Shown piece by piece: positions 53,034 to 62,732 of a DNA stretch of 64,000 bases. The position numbers and the translations under genes are program-made. Where the stretch lies: positions 124,001-188,000 of the forward strand of contig NZ_NFJQ01000006.1 in the NCBI RefSeq assembly GCF_002159945.1, written 5' to 3'. How positions within the stretch are numbered: the first letter of the stretch is position 1; every line of letters begins with the position of its first letter. Source of the stretch: Cloacibacillus sp. An23. GTDB lineage: Bacteria; Synergistota; Synergistia; Synergistales; Synergistaceae. Under the pieces are notes generated by a model that did no database searches, was not told the origin of the DNA, and worked only from the letters and a program-made list of their open reading frames with translations.

Positions 53034-56000
53034 ATGAAACAAAACGAAACTTCATTTAAGAGGAACGATACTCCCCCCCCCCCGAAAAATTAAACTTTCG
53101 GTTAATCTCACGCTTTTCAACATTTTTCATCTCGATATTCGTTTTCACGCTCTTTGCGACGGCCTTCGCCTCTCCCGCGCGCGCCGCGATAACTGCCGAA
53201 GAGCCGCCGCTCGTTGACGGCGTCTATCAGCTCTCCACTGCGGGACATCTCGTATTCTTCCGCGACGTCGTCAACGGCACGAACGGACAAACTCGGAACA
53301 CGAGCGCGAGCGCCGTACTTGCGAGCGACATAGACATTTCCGGAGAAAGTAACTGGACGCCGATAGGGGCAGCCGGCAACGATTACGCCGGGACATTCGA
53401 CGGCGGCGGACACTCGATAAGAGGAATGACGATGACGGGCCGCACCTACAGCGGGCTATTCGGATATATCGGAACCGGCGGAATAATCAAAAACCTGACG
53501 GTGGCGGAGGCGGACATAACTGCCTCCAGCGGAAATTCCATGGGCATAATAGCGGGTGTAAACACTGGCGATATAGAAAACTGCACCGTCTCCGGCGGAA
53601 TAACGACTACCTCCGAAGAGGGCTATTCCAACGCTAGTTATCTCGGCGGGATAGCGGGGCAGAACGAAAGCAGCGGAAAGATAACCAACTGCGTCAACCG
53701 CGCCGATGTGTACGGCTATGACTTCTTAGGCGGCGTCGTTGGAAGCAACAACGGCGGAACAGTCGAGAATTGCCGGAATTATGGCACGATTACCGGAATC
53801 TATTTTTACATCGGCGGTATCGCAGGATACGGAAGAGGCGATTACAAAATAACTAACTGCGCCAATGAAGGCTCTGTGTCCGGCGCGTCCGTCGCCGACA
53901 GCAGACCCCAGAACATCGGCGGCATCGTCGGGTACGGCGGGGCAGGTTCCGTAACGAACTGCGTCAACAGTGGAAAGGTATCCGGGTCGTCCGACTTTGT
54001 CGGCGGCATCATGGGCCAAAGCTCCGGCGGCGACAAAATAACGAACTGCGTCAGCACAGGAGAGGTGTCCGGGAATGGCAGCAGCTATGTAGGCGGCATC
54101 ATCGGACACACAGGAGGGGCGACGCTGGGGAACTGCGCGTGGCTCGAAGGCACGGCGGGCAAAGGCGTAGGGGGGGGAACCCAACCTGGCGGAGTTACAA
54201 TGATAGGAACAAGCGCAGATGTTAGCGGCATCGCGACGACGCTCTCGGCCTCTATCGACAAGACCGCGATAAACCCGAACGCCGCGACGGGCGACGCCGA
54301 TTACAGTGCGACGATCAGCCTCGTTCCCTTTCCCGGCAAGCTCGCGGACGTCTACGGCACGGGCGTGAAGGATGCAGGCGCGACGACCAACAGCGGTATC
54401 ATCAATATAACCGACAACGGCAATGGCACGTTCACTGTCACGCCCACGGGCGCGGCGTCCGGCTCGGCGCAGATAACGGTGACGGCAGACCTCTATAAGT
54501 ATGATTTTGCATCCTCGTCGTACTCCGGTACGGAATATACGCAGTACACATTCACACTGAACGTCATAGTCTCGGATATCGAACTGACGCAAATCACGCT
54601 CTCGCCGGCCTCCGACGACGTGTCGATGAAAATAGGCGAGACGCAGACATTCTCCGTATCATACAAACCGACCAACGCGACGAACAAATCCGTAACGTGG
54701 AGCGCCTCGCCAAGCGGCGTCGTGAGCATCACGGACAGCGGAAACGGCGCGGCTACGGTCGCAGCCGTCGCCGCGGGCGAGACGACGCTCACGGTAACGT
54801 CGCAGGCAAACTCCGCGCTCACCGACACCTGCAGGATAACAGTAACGCCCGTCTACGCCGAGAACGTAACGATATCGCCCGACGTGACGGAGACGCTCTA
54901 CCTCGACGGAAGCTCGCACACATTCACGGCCACGGTCTCGCCCGCAAACGCGGCGAACCGGAACGTAACGTGGAGCCTGACGGACGTGAGCGGCACTCTG
55001 GTACAGAACGGGGACGTGAGCATATCGGGCGGCGCGACGGACAACCCCGTGACGGTATCGACGAAGAACGCGGCTTCCGCCGGAAGCGTGAAGCTGACCG
55101 CGACGGCGGCTGGCGGCGACCCGCAGAGCGGACAGCCGAGCGGCGAACTGACGCTCGACTTCGCGCTGCCGAACGTGAGCGGGCTTGCGCTTAACGCGGA
55201 GACGCTCGACATCGACCTGAATGTCGCGGCATACGGCGAGCTTGAAGCGAAGGTCTCGCCCTCGAACGCCCAGTTCAGCGCCGTGACGTGGAGCGTAGAG
55301 CCGCCGATTGCGAGCATTTCATACGACGGCGACAAACAGACGAAGGTGACGATAACTCCGTCGAAGGGCGGCACGGCGACGGTGACGGCCTCGGTCGGCG
55401 GGTATTCCGACACGTGTGCTCTGACGGTCACGCCTATCTACGCGACTGGGCTGACGCTGTCGAGCGGCTCGCTCTCGCTCGAGTCCGGTACGACGGCGGC
55501 GCTCACTGCGGCCGTGACGCCGGATAACGCGACGGACAGGAGCGTAACGTGGACGACGAGCGACGCGGCTGTGGCGTCGGTAGACGAAAACGGCACGGTC
55601 AGCGCGCACGACGCGGGAAGCGCGACTATAACGGCGACGGCGAACGGCGCGCGCGAAGGAGCGGAGCTCACGGCGCGCTGTATCGTAACAGTGACTCTGC
55701 CGCCTGTGCCGGTCGAGGACATAGACATAGACGCGAGTGGAAGCACTGCGCTGACGGTGGGCGGCACGGTCAAATTTACCGCGACGGTGACGCCGCCGAA
55801 CGCGACCAACCCCGCCGTAACGTGGGCGAGTTCCGATGAATCTGTCGCGACGGTGGACGCCGAAGGGCTTGTCACGGCAAGAGGCGAGGGCACGGCGACG
55901 ATAACCGCGACGAGCATAGACGGAAGCGTAGCCGCGAGCGTGACTGTGACTGTAGCCGCCGCCGAGCCGGCGCCGGCACCGCAGCCCTCGGGCGGCGGCG

Positions 56001-56077
56001 GAGGCGGATGCTCCGCGGGATGGGGAGCGCTCGCTCTGCTTGCGATAGTCCCGCTCGCGATGAAGAGAAGGAAATAA
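53034..56077 (+). CDS. Phase-variable GLUG/Big2 surface protein with Synerg-CTERM-like tail (frame OFF here)
   Basis: ATG 53034 follows AGGAGGAAGG. After 13 codons the frame enters an 11-C tract (53073-53083) and stops at TAA 53091-53093. With 12 Cs the same ATG reads through a signal segment (FFISIFVFTLFATAFASPARAA) and ~1,010 residues to 56077. Mature protein: ~53250-54200 GLUG-type repeats (GGIVGYGGAGSVTNCVNSG and similar); then about five Big2 Ig-like domains (SVTWSAS, AVTWSVEP, SVTWTTSDAAVASVD, AVTWASSDESVATVD); then SGGGGGGCSAGWGALALLA and basic KRRK, the sorting signal pattern of Synergistota. Expected at the cell surface, adhesive. A miscounted homopolymer would make it simply intact. 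Confidence 0.8.
53073..53083 (+). repeat. Poly-C tract (11 C), slipped-strand switch
   Basis: Homopolymer 39 bp after the ATG and before the signal peptide. 11 C gives a 19-residue peptide; 12 C restores the long frame. Confidence 0.85.
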
Positions 56078-56118
56078 CGCGCGCCGCGCGCCGGCGCGAA
56101 GCGCAATCCACAAGACGA

Positions 56119-56146
56119 GAGAGAGGCCGCGCGCCTCTCTCTTCTC
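56119..56146 (+). terminator. Terminator after the surface protein
   Basis: GAGAGAGGC / GCCTCTCTC, 9-bp stem with short GC loop, then TTCTCTT. Confidence 0.6.
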
Positions 56147-56224
56147 TTGCGCGCCGTACAAAAAATCCCCGCCGCGCGGACGGGGATTTCGTACTGCTGT
56201 GTTCTTTCGCGGATTTCGCGCGGC

Positions 56225-57595
56225 TTACAGCGCGAAGCCTTTTTCGTAGAGCTCCACGGGGACGCCGCTGCCGAGGTCCACGGAGTCTTTCGTGACGGGC
56301 TCGCCCTTCTTTATGTCGTGCTTCAGCGTGAGGCCGTTCAGCAGATAGAACGGGGCGATCTCCGCAGCTTCGGCCTTCTCCCAGAGCTCGGGGACGAGGC
56401 CGTCTATCGAGTGGTGGTGCCCCTTGACTTCAAGCACAGTCCCGGCGGGGAGGTCGCGGCTCGCGACGCCCGCCATGACGGAGACCTGACGGCACTCGGG
56501 GTGCGCGCCGATTCCCATGAAGTCGCCGAGGATTATCGAAGCCGGCGTCTCTGTGCCCATGATGTGGTAGGGCAGGAAGAGGCAGGCGTATTTTTTGTTG
56601 CGGCTTACGACGTGGCCTTTGCCCGCGAGAAGCTCCCACACCGCGTCGTTCTCGCATTTGACGATGATGAATTCGCCGCCGCCGAAGCTCGCCTCGTCGG
56701 GCGCGCGCAGGCAGCAGAAGACGTCCACGACGCCGGTCTTCTTAAGCACGCCGCCGTCCTCCTCGGGGATGAAGATGTCGGCGAGCTCGCTCGCCTTCGC
56801 TACGGGATAGCTGAGGCGCTTCGCGGCGGGGACGAGGCCCGTGATGTTGGAGACGAGGTTCATCTCGCAGAGGTCGGCGGAGATGACGTTCATGTATTTT
56901 TCAAGCAGTTTGCGGCGTCCCTCGAGCGTCGAGCGGTCCTTGTAGTGCCAGAACTCTTTGAGGCCGGGGATGTTCTCGTGCGGGAAGTGCGGGCCTTCGG
57001 TCATCGTCATTTCGCCGGTCTCGGGATCCCATACGAAGTCGTACTCGCTCGCCTTGCCCGCCGCGATTATCTCGAAGCCGAGCAGCGTGCCCCACGACCA
57101 GAGATCGACGAGGTTGCGCGGCTGGTCGCCGTTGACGAGCGCGTATATCGCGTTGTTCTCGGCGGCTATCTGGTTCAGCATCGTGCCGCAGACGCTGTCG
57201 GTCTCCTTCGAGCACATATAGACGTTTATGCCCCTCCGAAGAGCTTCTATGCAGACCTCGGAGCTGACGAGGGAGTTGCCGGTGCATTCGACGAGCGCGG
57301 TGATGTCGCTCTCGGGGACGAGGCGGTAGTCGCCGACGATGAGCACCGCGTCCTTCGGCGCGGCCTGTATCTCTTCCTTGGTCGAGCAGACGGCGAGCTT
57401 CTCTTTAGGCCATCCGAGCTCGATGAGGACCTTCTCGCATTCGTCGGTGTGGCGCGAGGATATGAGGCGCAGCTCCATCAGCTTGACCTTCGGTATCTGC
57501 GCGAGCAGCGTGTAGCCGTAGCCCTTAGTCGCTCCTATTATCCCAACACGCGACTTCTTGCCGCCGGCGTTCTTCAGCAGATTGGTGTAGTCCAT
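56225..57595 (-). CDS. SAF-domain NAD(P)-dependent oxidoreductase (homoserine-dehydrogenase-like)
   Basis: 456 residues; AAGGAG RBS before ATG 57595. N-terminal Rossmann domain: SRVGIIGATKGYGYTLLAQI (~15-35), VECTGN (~102), with the catalytic-type Lys region in MNLVSNITGLVPAAKR. The C-terminal SAF domain (~385-430) contains DLPAGTVLEVKGHHHSIDG. Such proteins occur in sugar-acid and branched-sugar catabolic loci. Expressed from its own sigma-54 promoter and probably by the PrpR-like activator. Reaction uncertain: oxidation or isomerisation of the imported acid. Confidence 0.8.
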   Translation of the reverse strand: MDYTNLLKNAGGKKSRVGIIGATKGYGYTLLAQIPKVKLMELRLISSRHTDECEKVLIELGWPKEKLAVCSTKEEIQAAPKDAVLIVGDYRLVPESDITALVECTGNSLVSSEVCIEALRRGINVYMCSKETDSVCGTMLNQIAAENNAIYALVNGDQPRNLVDLWSWGTLLGFEIIAAGKASEYDFVWDPETGEMTMTEGPHFPHENIPGLKEFWHYKDRSTLEGRRKLLEKYMNVISADLCEMNLVSNITGLVPAAKRLSYPVAKASELADIFIPEEDGGVLKKTGVVDVFCCLRAPDEASFGGGEFIIVKCENDAVWELLAGKGHVVSRNKKYACLFLPYHIMGTETPASIILGDFMGIGAHPECRQVSVMAGVASRDLPAGTVLEVKGHHHSIDGLVPELWEKAEAAEIAPFYLLNGLTLKHDIKKGEPVTKDSVDLGSGVPVELYEKGFAL

Positions 57596-57646
57596 AAGCC
57601 CATCTCCTTATGAAAATTTGTATGAAACCTACCGCCTATAGTTATA

Positions 57647-57661
57647 GCAAACGCCGTGCCA
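57647..57661 (-). promoter_or_regulatory. Sigma-54 (-24/-12) promoter of the SAF oxidoreductase
   Basis: Minus strand TGGCACGGCGTTTGC, perfect spacing, ~50 bp before the start codon. Confidence 0.85.
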
Positions 57662-57708
57662 AAGTTTTTGCGCAGGGGCGCGCGCTTTTGCCCGCCTGCG
57701 GCGCTGTG

Positions 57709-57739
57709 GTGTTGCATCAGGCGCCGCATCATGCAACAC
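57709..57739. promoter_or_regulatory. Inverted enhancer pair GTGTTGCAT/ATGCAACAC
   Basis: Perfect 9-bp arms separated by 13 bp, 75-105 bp upstream of the predicted start of transcription and abutting the rpoN stop. Same half-site as at 48289-48330. Confidence 0.75.
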
Positions 57740-59110
57740 TCAGCGCCGGAGGACGGCCTTTCTGGCGCGGCAGTCGGCTATGCCGAGCTCGCCGCGGTAT
57801 TTCGCGACGGTGCGGCGCGATATCTCTATGCCCATGAGGCCGAGCATCTCTGAGAGCTTCTGGTCGCTGTATGGGGCCGCCCTATCCTCCTGCGAGATGA
57901 CGGCTTTCAGCTTTTCCTTGACCTGCTGCGTCGCTATCTCCGCTCCGCCGCCCTCCGAGCCGTAGCCCTTAGAGAAGAAATAGCTCATGCTGAATACGCC
58001 CCAGCGGCACTGGAGGTATTTTCCGCTGACGGCGCGGCTCACCGTCGATTCGTGCAGGCCGAGCTTTTCCGCGACGTCTTTCATCCGCAGCGGGCGCAGG
58101 GCGGAGCGCCCGCGTTGGAAAAATCCGCGCTGTTCCTCCGCGATGCAGGCCGCGAGCTCCGTCAGGGTTTTGTTGCGCCGTCTGATGTTCAGCGAGATCT
58201 GCTCTATTTCCCTGGCCTTTCCCTCGATGTAGCTTCGCACGTCCTCGGGACAGTCGTCGCTGCGCGCGAGCTCGAGATAGCGGTGGTTGAGCGAGAGCGA
58301 CTCTCCCGCGTCGAAGCATAGCTCCGCCGCAACGCCGCCGCCGCGCAGCGAGACCGTGACGTCTGGCCTCACGTACCCCGCGGGCTCGCCGCCGGCGAAT
58401 CCGTTGGCCGGCTTCGGGTTCAGCGTTTTTATTCTGTCGAACGCCTCGAGCACGCGCTCGGGAGTGATTTTCATCTTCTGGGCTATGGTTTTGAACTGTC
58501 GCTTTGCGAGAGCTTCAAGATGGCGGGTTACGATTTCACGCTCGATTTCGCTTCCGCCGCTTCGTTCGAGCTGGATGGCGAGACATTCCGCGAGGGACGA
58601 GGCGCATATCCCGGGAGGGTCGAGCCGCTTCATCACGCCGAGACTGCGCTCGGCCTCATCCTCCGTTATGCCGAAGCGGGAGGCGAGCTCCGCCGCGCTC
58701 TCGGTGAAGTAGCCGCGTTCGTCGAGGCTCTCCGCGACGCAGCGGAAAATTTTCATATCGGCGTCGCTGAAGCCGCGTCCGGCGAGCTGTTCCATGAGCG
58801 AATCGGCGAGGGTCTCTTCGCGCGGGGCCGCTATGTTTTCGAGCCAGTCGTCCTCTTCGTCCGAGTCCGCCGCGCGGTAGGCGGAGTTCTGCTCGTCGAA
58901 GCTTGCCAGCCACTCGAGTTTTTTCAGGCTGCCCTCGGCAGGGGCGGGCTGGCTTTCGCCGCCGCGCGAATCCAGTTCGAGGAGCGGGTTTTCCGCGTAA
59001 AGCTCCTCTATGCGTTCTTCAAGCTCTCCGCGCGGCATCTGAAGCACGCGGAGCGACTCTATCATTTTGCCGGAAAGCGCCTGTATCTGTTTCTGTTCGA
59101 GATTCAGCAT
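57740..59110 (-). CDS. rpoN: RNA polymerase sigma-54 factor
   Basis: 456 residues. Gln/Leu-rich region I (LEQKQIQALSGKMIESLRVLQM, ENPLLEL), acidic region II (~65-95), core-binding region with LDPPGICASSLAECL (~165-180), DNA-contact HTH with LGLHESTVSRAVSGKYLQC (~355-375) and the RpoN box RRTVAKYR (~437-444). It directs transcription from -24/-12 promoters with AAA+ activators, three of which promoters lie within 10 kb. The reading frame starts at ATG 59110. Confidence 0.96.
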   Translation of the reverse strand: MLNLEQKQIQALSGKMIESLRVLQMPRGELEERIEELYAENPLLELDSRGGESQPAPAEGSLKKLEWLASFDEQNSAYRAADSDEEDDWLENIAAPREETLADSLMEQLAGRGFSDADMKIFRCVAESLDERGYFTESAAELASRFGITEDEAERSLGVMKRLDPPGICASSLAECLAIQLERSGGSEIEREIVTRHLEALAKRQFKTIAQKMKITPERVLEAFDRIKTLNPKPANGFAGGEPAGYVRPDVTVSLRGGGVAAELCFDAGESLSLNHRYLELARSDDCPEDVRSYIEGKAREIEQISLNIRRRNKTLTELAACIAEEQRGFFQRGRSALRPLRMKDVAEKLGLHESTVSRAVSGKYLQCRWGVFSMSYFFSKGYGSEGGGAEIATQQVKEKLKAVISQEDRAAPYSDQKLSEMLGLMGIEISRRTVAKYRGELGIADCRARKAVLRR

Positions 59111-59270
59111 TACGGCCCACCTTCGCGCGAACGGGCTGAGGCGGCGCGGCGGTTACGCGCGGCGCGCCGCTTTCCACCAAACTAAGGCAAACGCGGGCAA
59201 AAGTCAAGCCGCGCCGTCCATCGCGCGTATGCGCGGCCGACGGCGCGGCCTTCGTACAGCGTTCGGCGCG

Positions 59271-59591
59271 CTAGTGTCCCGAGCTGAATTTCAGGCCGAC
59301 GATGCCGGCGACGAGCAGCGCGGCGAAGAAAAGGCGAGAGGCCGTCGCAGGCTCCTTGAAGAGTATTATCCCGACGACGACCGCGCCGAGAGCGCCGATG
59401 CCCGTCCATATCGCGTAGGCCGTCCCCATCGGCAGCGCCTTTATCGCCTGAGCGAGGAAGTAGACGCTGACCGCCATACCCGCGAAGGTGAAGAAGGTGA
59501 ATTTCAGATTGGTGAAGCCGTGCGAATATTTCATGCACGTAGACCATACCACTTCGAATATTCCCGCAATGAAAAGCTCGATCCATGCCAT
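59271..59591 (-). CDS. gdx: SMR-family guanidinium exporter (Gdx/SugE type)
   Basis: 106 residues, four helices. Begins MAWIELFIAGIFEVVWSTCMKYSHGF, with the conserved Glu13, and has the SugE/Gdx marker GTAYAIWTGIGALGAV (~57-72). The Gdx branch exports guanidinium by proton antiport; EmrE-type drug export is less likely. Preceded by a good sigma-70 promoter. I looked for guanidine riboswitch motifs in the ~110-nt leader and saw none clearly. Confidence 0.88.
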   Translation of the reverse strand: MAWIELFIAGIFEVVWSTCMKYSHGFTNLKFTFFTFAGMAVSVYFLAQAIKALPMGTAYAIWTGIGALGAVVVGIILFKEPATASRLFFAALLVAGIVGLKFSSGH

Positions 59592-59701
59592 GACGCAGTC
59601 CCCCTAAAAAATAAACGCCTTCGCCCGCGCGTCTTCCAAGGCCTAACGACGCGGCGGCAAAGGCATACGCGCCCACCCGGCGGCGGACGCTACGCGGCGA
59701 A

Positions 59702-59730
59702 GTATAGCGCAGCGCGCGCGCTTTGGCAAC
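59702..59730 (-). promoter_or_regulatory. Sigma-70 promoter of gdx
   Basis: Minus strand TTGCCA (59730-59725), 17-nt spacer, TATACT (59707-59702). Confidence 0.75.
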
Positions 59731-59771
59731 GGCGGAGCTTCGGCGTTTTTCGCGCAGCCGCATGAACGACA

Positions 59772-59797
59772 AAAGGCGGAACCGCGGCCCCGCCTTT
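59772..59797 (-). terminator. Terminator of the ADH-DUF1638-comB operon
   Basis: AAAGGCGG ... CCGCCTTT stem with A/T runs on both sides. Confidence 0.75.
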
Positions 59798-59824
59798 TTC
59801 GCTGCGCGTTATTTTCCGCCGCTT

Positions 59825-60997
59825 CTACCACGCGCGCTCGTATATCGCTTTCACGGCCTCTTCGGTAAGTCTGCGCGGATTGTTGTTTATCAGCCGGGTC
59901 TCCTTCATCGCGGCCCCGGCCATGCGCGCCGCGGCGTCTTTCGGGATTCCGAAGTCGCGCAGCCGCGTCTTGACGCCGCATTCTTCGCCGAGCGCGATCA
60001 TCGCGTCGAGAGCCGCTTCCGCCGCGCGCCCGGCGCTCATGCCCGCAGTGTTTATCCCCATTGCCTCCGCTATCGGGACGAATTTTTCGGGACAGCCTTC
60101 GAGGTTGTATTCCATCACCCAGCGCAGCATCGCGGTGTTCGCCTCGCCGTGCGGCACGTGGAATTCGCCGCCTAGCGGATAGGCGAGCGCGTGTACGCCG
60201 GCCGTGCCGGACATCGCGAAGGCCATGCCGGCGGTCAGGCTGCCGTATGCCTGCGCGGCGCGCGCCTCGGCGTTTTCCGGCTCTTTGACGCAGATGGCGA
60301 GGTTCGGCGCTATTTTGCGTATCGCTGAGAGCGCGAGGTCCTGCGTCAGCGGGTTCGTGCCGAGCGCTAGGTACGACTCGACGGCGTGGACGAGCGCGTC
60401 CATGCCGGAGGCCGCCGTTGTCGCGGGAGGCAGGCCGAGCGTCAGCTCCGGATCGACGAGCGCGATGTCGGCGACGATGCTGCCGCTCGCGACGCCCTTT
60501 TTGGTCTTTTCCTCAGGGAATGAGAACACCGCGACCGCCGAGACCTCCGAGCCGCTGCCAGCCGTCGTCGGTATCATTATCGTCGGCAGCCCGCGCGCCG
60601 GAACCTTCTCCGAGCCGACCATGTCCGCCGCGTCGAGCTCCGGGAACTTCGCCAGCACCGCCGTCATTTTCGCGAAGTCCATCGAGCTGCCGCCGCCGAG
60701 AGCTATGAGGCAGTCGCCGCGAGATGCGCGTATATCGGCGGCGGCCTTGTAAAGCAGCGCGGCGGGCGGCTCCGGCTCGACCTCGGGCCACAGCGACGGC
60801 TCCATGCCGCGGGCCTTCGCCGCGTCCATAAGGCGCGCGAGCGCCGCGCTTTTCGCCATGCTGCGCCCCGTTATGAATACAGGCCGCCTTGCGCCGAGGG
60901 CCGCAGCTTTTTCTGCCGCGAGCGCCGACGTTCCCGCCCCGAACACGACTTCGCGTGGCATTCTGAAATTAAAGGGACTTTCCATGATATCCGCCAT
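59825..60997 (-). CDS. Iron-containing alcohol dehydrogenase
   Basis: 390 residues; RBS AGGAGG 8 nt before ATG 60997. FNFRMPREVVFGAG start, LIALGGGSSMDFAK (~95-108), PTTAGSGSEVS (~140), metal-ligand region GMDALVHAVESYLA (~197-210), and AYPLGGEFHVPHGEAN (His pair). Last gene of a three-gene operon with comB and a DUF1638 gene (gaps 22 and 12 bp). The context suggests an aldehyde linked to sulfonate or C1/C3 metabolism; substrate unknown. Confidence 0.9.
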   Translation of the reverse strand: MADIMESPFNFRMPREVVFGAGTSALAAEKAAALGARRPVFITGRSMAKSAALARLMDAAKARGMEPSLWPEVEPEPPAALLYKAAADIRASRGDCLIALGGGSSMDFAKMTAVLAKFPELDAADMVGSEKVPARGLPTIMIPTTAGSGSEVSAVAVFSFPEEKTKKGVASGSIVADIALVDPELTLGLPPATTAASGMDALVHAVESYLALGTNPLTQDLALSAIRKIAPNLAICVKEPENAEARAAQAYGSLTAGMAFAMSGTAGVHALAYPLGGEFHVPHGEANTAMLRWVMEYNLEGCPEKFVPIAEAMGINTAGMSAGRAAEAALDAMIALGEECGVKTRLRDFGIPKDAAARMAGAAMKETRLINNNPRRLTEEAVKAIYERAW

Positions 60998-61009
60998 TTC
61001 CGCCGCCTC

Positions 61010-61693
61010 CTAATTTTCGCCGGGACGCGCGGGTGAGCCGAAAAATTTCGCGCACGTCAGAGTCTCTCCGGGCTCTGCGACCACGAACAGATCGTCCCAG
61101 CGGCCCGAGACGAGCTTTTCCAGCACGACGTTGCTCCCCGGCACATGGCGCAGTTCGCAGCCCGCGATTCGCGCGCCGCGTTCAGCCTCCGCGAGAAAAT
61201 CCCTGTCGCGGCTGTCGTAGGTTCCCGTGTCGATTATGTCCGCGTGGGTGTAATTCTTGAACCAGCTTTCGAAGAGCGCGCGCCCTTCCGCTTCGCCGTA
61301 CTTTTCCATTACGCTTTCGCGCAGCCCTTCAAGAGAGTAACGCCCTCTGTCGGAGTCCCTGATGTAGAAGTGTCCCGGCTCTTTGAGGTTTTCGTGCGGC
61401 GCTCCGCCGGTGTTCAGCAGCATCGTGATGCAGTCGTCGGCGCGCGGCACGACGACGCGCCGCGAAACGCTCACGGAATCCCACGAGCCTCCGCAGAAGC
61501 CCATGGCGACGAGCACGGTGTCCGTCTCTTCGCTCATTTCGCCGAGCGCCCTGACGAGCTGCAGGCGCATCTCCTTCGGCTCGGCGTGGAAGCGCCGGTC
61601 TACGCAGCGGACGGGCCAATTCGTGCACATCTTTTTCTGCGCGGCGGCGACTGCCCCCGCGAGCGAGCTGCACGCTAAAATTACCGCCTTCAT
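61010..61693 (-). CDS. DUF1638-domain protein
   Basis: 227 residues. Cys-containing N-terminus MKAVILACSSLAG, central VLVAMGFCGGSWDSV and ADDCITMLLNTG, and a Tyr-rich segment near HADIIDTGTYDSRD. These Cys/Asp motifs match DUF1638 (often encoded near corrinoid methyltransferases in anaerobes). Cytoplasmic, no membrane helix. Function unknown; sits between comB and an iron ADH. Confidence 0.7.
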   Translation of the reverse strand: MKAVILACSSLAGAVAAAQKKMCTNWPVRCVDRRFHAEPKEMRLQLVRALGEMSEETDTVLVAMGFCGGSWDSVSVSRRVVVPRADDCITMLLNTGGAPHENLKEPGHFYIRDSDRGRYSLEGLRESVMEKYGEAEGRALFESWFKNYTHADIIDTGTYDSRDRDFLAEAERGARIAGCELRHVPGSNVVLEKLVSGRWDDLFVVAEPGETLTCAKFFGSPARPGEN

Positions 61694-61715
61694 CGAAACT
61701 TCTCCGGACGCGCCG

Positions 61716-62456
61716 TCAGCGCCCGACTATCGCCGGGACGCCGGAAATCTCTTTGACGACCGGCACGGTCGAGCTCGCGTCTATCTCTCCGCAGAAGAAA
61801 AGGTCGTTGTCGAAGCCGAGGCCGGAGAGTATCTTGCCGTGAGTAGACTCGCGGCATATCGCCGTGACGTCCGGGCCGAGGCTCTGCCACAGCGAGAGCG
61901 CTGCGAAAGCGCCGTCCGTCAGTTCCATCTCCCCGGCGCCGTTCGACGGCGCGAGCGCCAGCAGCTTCTCGACGAGCATACCGGCGCATACCGAATCCTC
62001 AAGCGAAAATTCGCCGTTGCGCCCGGCGCATATCACGCCGACCGACGGCCCGGCGCAGAGCGCGTCCCACGCCGCGGCCTCCGCGTTGCGGGCGCAGCCG
62101 GCTATCACGTGCGCGCAGTCCCTAACGGCGCGCATTATCGCGCGCGTGCCGTTCGAGGTCGTTATTATCGCGTGCTGCGGCGCGCCCGCGGCCTTAAGCT
62201 CGAGCGGCGAATTGCCGAAATCGAAGCCTGGCGCCGGCAGTCCGCCGCGCTCGCCCATGATCTTCCAGTCGTCTCCGAGCTTCGCTTTCATCGCGAAGGC
62301 CTCGTCCACCTCGGTCACGGGCACGAGCACCTCGCCGCCCACGTCGAAGAAGGTCGTTATCTGCGTCGTCGCGCGAAGCAGATCGACCACTATGCGCGCG
62401 TCGTGCTTTTTTAGAGCTTCGCATGGAAGGTATGCTACGTCGAATGTGTATTTCAT
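61716..62456 (-). CDS. comB: 2-phosphosulfolactate phosphatase family protein
   Basis: 246 residues; GGAGGTG RBS 6 nt before ATG 62456. ComB features: VVDLLRATTQITTFFDVGG (~23-41), MGERGGLPAPGFDFGNSP (~67-84), TTSNGTRAIM (~98-107). ComB converts phosphosulfolactate to sulfolactate in coenzyme M synthesis; bacteria without CoM also carry homologues whose substrate is unclear. No comA/comC is visible here. Confidence 0.88.
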   Translation of the reverse strand: MKYTFDVAYLPCEALKKHDARIVVDLLRATTQITTFFDVGGEVLVPVTEVDEAFAMKAKLGDDWKIMGERGGLPAPGFDFGNSPLELKAAGAPQHAIITTSNGTRAIMRAVRDCAHVIAGCARNAEAAAWDALCAGPSVGVICAGRNGEFSLEDSVCAGMLVEKLLALAPSNGAGEMELTDGAFAALSLWQSLGPDVTAICRESTHGKILSGLGFDNDLFFCGEIDASSTVPVVKEISGVPAIVGR

Positions 62457-62732
62457 ATGACACCTCCGAATATTTAATATTTCATTTGAAATTGCGCGGA
62501 CGTTCCGCCGTATAAAGAATGTGCGGCATATCCGAGCCTCTGTATCTTATATCGTCCATCTGCCGGTCTCTTTCATGCCGAGCCGCCCGGCTACGCGGCG
62601 CGACGCAGCGCCGGCATCGCGGATTCGTCGCGCAGTATAGCGGCGGGGCTTCGCAGCCGCCGCCGCTCATCTTGCGCAGAAACGTCCGCTCAGTCCTCAA
62701 TATTATACGTCCTTCGCGCCCGTCCGCCCGCG

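Noticed and set aside
59592-59701. Guanidine riboswitch before the Gdx exporter
   Set aside because: No clear ykkC, mini-ykkC (paired ACGR loops) or guanidine-III motif could be made out in the leader.
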